In this document: in pieces, positions 6,121 to 6,513 of the stretch
Position numbering within the stretch: the first letter of the stretch is position 1
Layout of the letters: each line of letters begins with the position of its first letter
Source: Desulfamplus sp.
GTDB lineage: Bacteria > Desulfobacterota > Desulfobacteria > Desulfobacterales > Desulfobacteraceae
Direction: 5' to 3'
Assembly: GCA_015231395.1 (NCBI GenBank)
Contig: JADGBP010000136.1
Span: 1-6,513, forward strand
Length of the DNA stretch: 6,513 nt
Program-made: the position numbers and the translations under genes
Notes under the pieces: generated by a model
The model's database searches: none
Told to the model about the DNA's origin: nothing
What the model saw: only the letters and a program-made list of their open reading frames with translations

Positions 6121-6513
6121 ATGAAAGTTTTTTTATGGAAAGGTAAAAACTCAAAGAACAAAATCATCAAAGGGGAAATGGAGGCCGAAGTCCCTGAACA
6201 GGTCAAATCAAGCCTTCAGAGAAGAAAAATAACACCCATCAAAGTAAAAGAGAAACCCAAGGATCTTTTTGAAAATGTTGGTTTTATGCAGCCCAGTGTA
6301 ACGGATGTTGATGTCATTATTTTTTGCCGCCAGTTTTCAACTATGATTGACGCAGGGCTTCCTCTTTTGCAATGTCTTGATATCCTCCATACTCAGCAGG
6401 AAAATACAACCTTTAAAAAGACACTAAAAAAGATAAAGGAGTCTGTTGAAACTGGCGAGACTTTTGCTGACGCACTTAAAAAATTCCCCAAAGTTTTTGA
6501 TGATCTCTTTGAC
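6121..6513 (+). CDS. pilC: Type IV pilus platform protein PilC, N-terminal third (runs off window end)
   Basis: This is the start of PilC, with a strong ribosome site. The 131 residues begin MKVFLWKGKNSKNKIIKGEM, the usual PilC opening (F.W.G....K..G...A), and continue through the VKEKPKDLF linker typical of PilC rather than GspF. The first T2SSF domain follows: FCRQFSTMIDAGLPLLQCLDIL, then VETGETFADALKKFPKVFDDLFD. The frame is still open at 6513, whose last complete codon is Asp. The expected next residues in the family are NMVAAGEAGG, exactly what the minus-strand fragment supplies from 5347 downward; 131 + 1 + 269 residues gives about 401, a normal PilC length. The two pieces therefore look like one gene cut once, not two paralogues: they do not overlap and nothing is missing. 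Whether the plus strand continues into an intact pilC beyond 6513 cannot be seen. Confidence 0.93.
   Translation, partial: MKVFLWKGKNSKNKIIKGEMEAEVPEQVKSSLQRRKITPIKVKEKPKDLFENVGFMQPSVTDVDVIIFCRQFSTMIDAGLPLLQCLDILHTQQENTTFKKTLKKIKESVETGETFADALKKFPKVFDDLFD

Noticed and set aside
5904..6206. 100-residue minus-strand frame across the fchA-pilC spacer
   Set aside because: It is antisense to the pilC start, with Phe/Ile-rich composition from AT-rich DNA and no recognisable domain.
4535..6513. Two different pilC paralogues arranged head to head
   Set aside because: The pieces cover non-overlapping parts of one protein and abut exactly; paralogues would share homologous regions.

Overview
The window looks like a chromosomal segment of a Gram-negative, moderately AT-rich bacterium, probably a Desulfobacterota (Deltaproteobacteria, Desulfobacterales-like) member. 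This rests on the protein flavour and on gene order (lysS followed by a LolC/E permease; pilC followed by a PilS-like kinase). I could not run a search, so the taxon is an inference.

Layout. Positions 1-5344 read on the minus strand, in transcription order: the C-terminal two thirds of the type IV pilus platform protein PilC (4535-5344), a membrane sensor histidine kinase of PilS type (2922-4496), lysyl-tRNA synthetase LysS (1280-2815) and a lipoprotein-releasing permease LolC/E (1-1186, cut by the window start). Positions 5345-6513 read on the plus strand: formimidoyl-THF cyclodeaminase FchA lacking its first residues (5345-5944), a 176-bp spacer with a direct repeat, and the N-terminal third of PilC (6121-6513, cut by the window end). 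No stretch above 300 bp lacks a gene.

Two things stand out. First, pilC is split into two halves facing opposite ways, and the last codon at 6513 is the residue that should precede the Asn-Met at 5347-5342. Joining 6513 to 5347 gives one uninterrupted PilC of about 401 residues, the normal family size, and a colinear order fchA-pilC-kinase-lysS-lolC. The junction at 5341-5355 also decapitates fchA. This is either a small inversion or, at least as likely, a snap-back (inverted) chimera from DNA amplification or assembly.

Second, the three neighbouring genes lolC, lysS and the kinase each carry an in-frame short tandem duplication (30, 21 and 42 bp periods). Two non-coding stretches also carry local duplications (at the lysS start and downstream of fchA). 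The kinase repeat forms a Cys/Asp-rich insert of about 80 residues between its HisKA and ATPase domains. This suggests a genome prone to local tandem duplication that tolerates peptide insertions in core proteins.

Functionally the genes are mixed: pilus assembly and its possible regulator, translation, lipoprotein export and one-carbon (folate) metabolism. I see no defence system, mobile element, CRISPR array or RNA gene.
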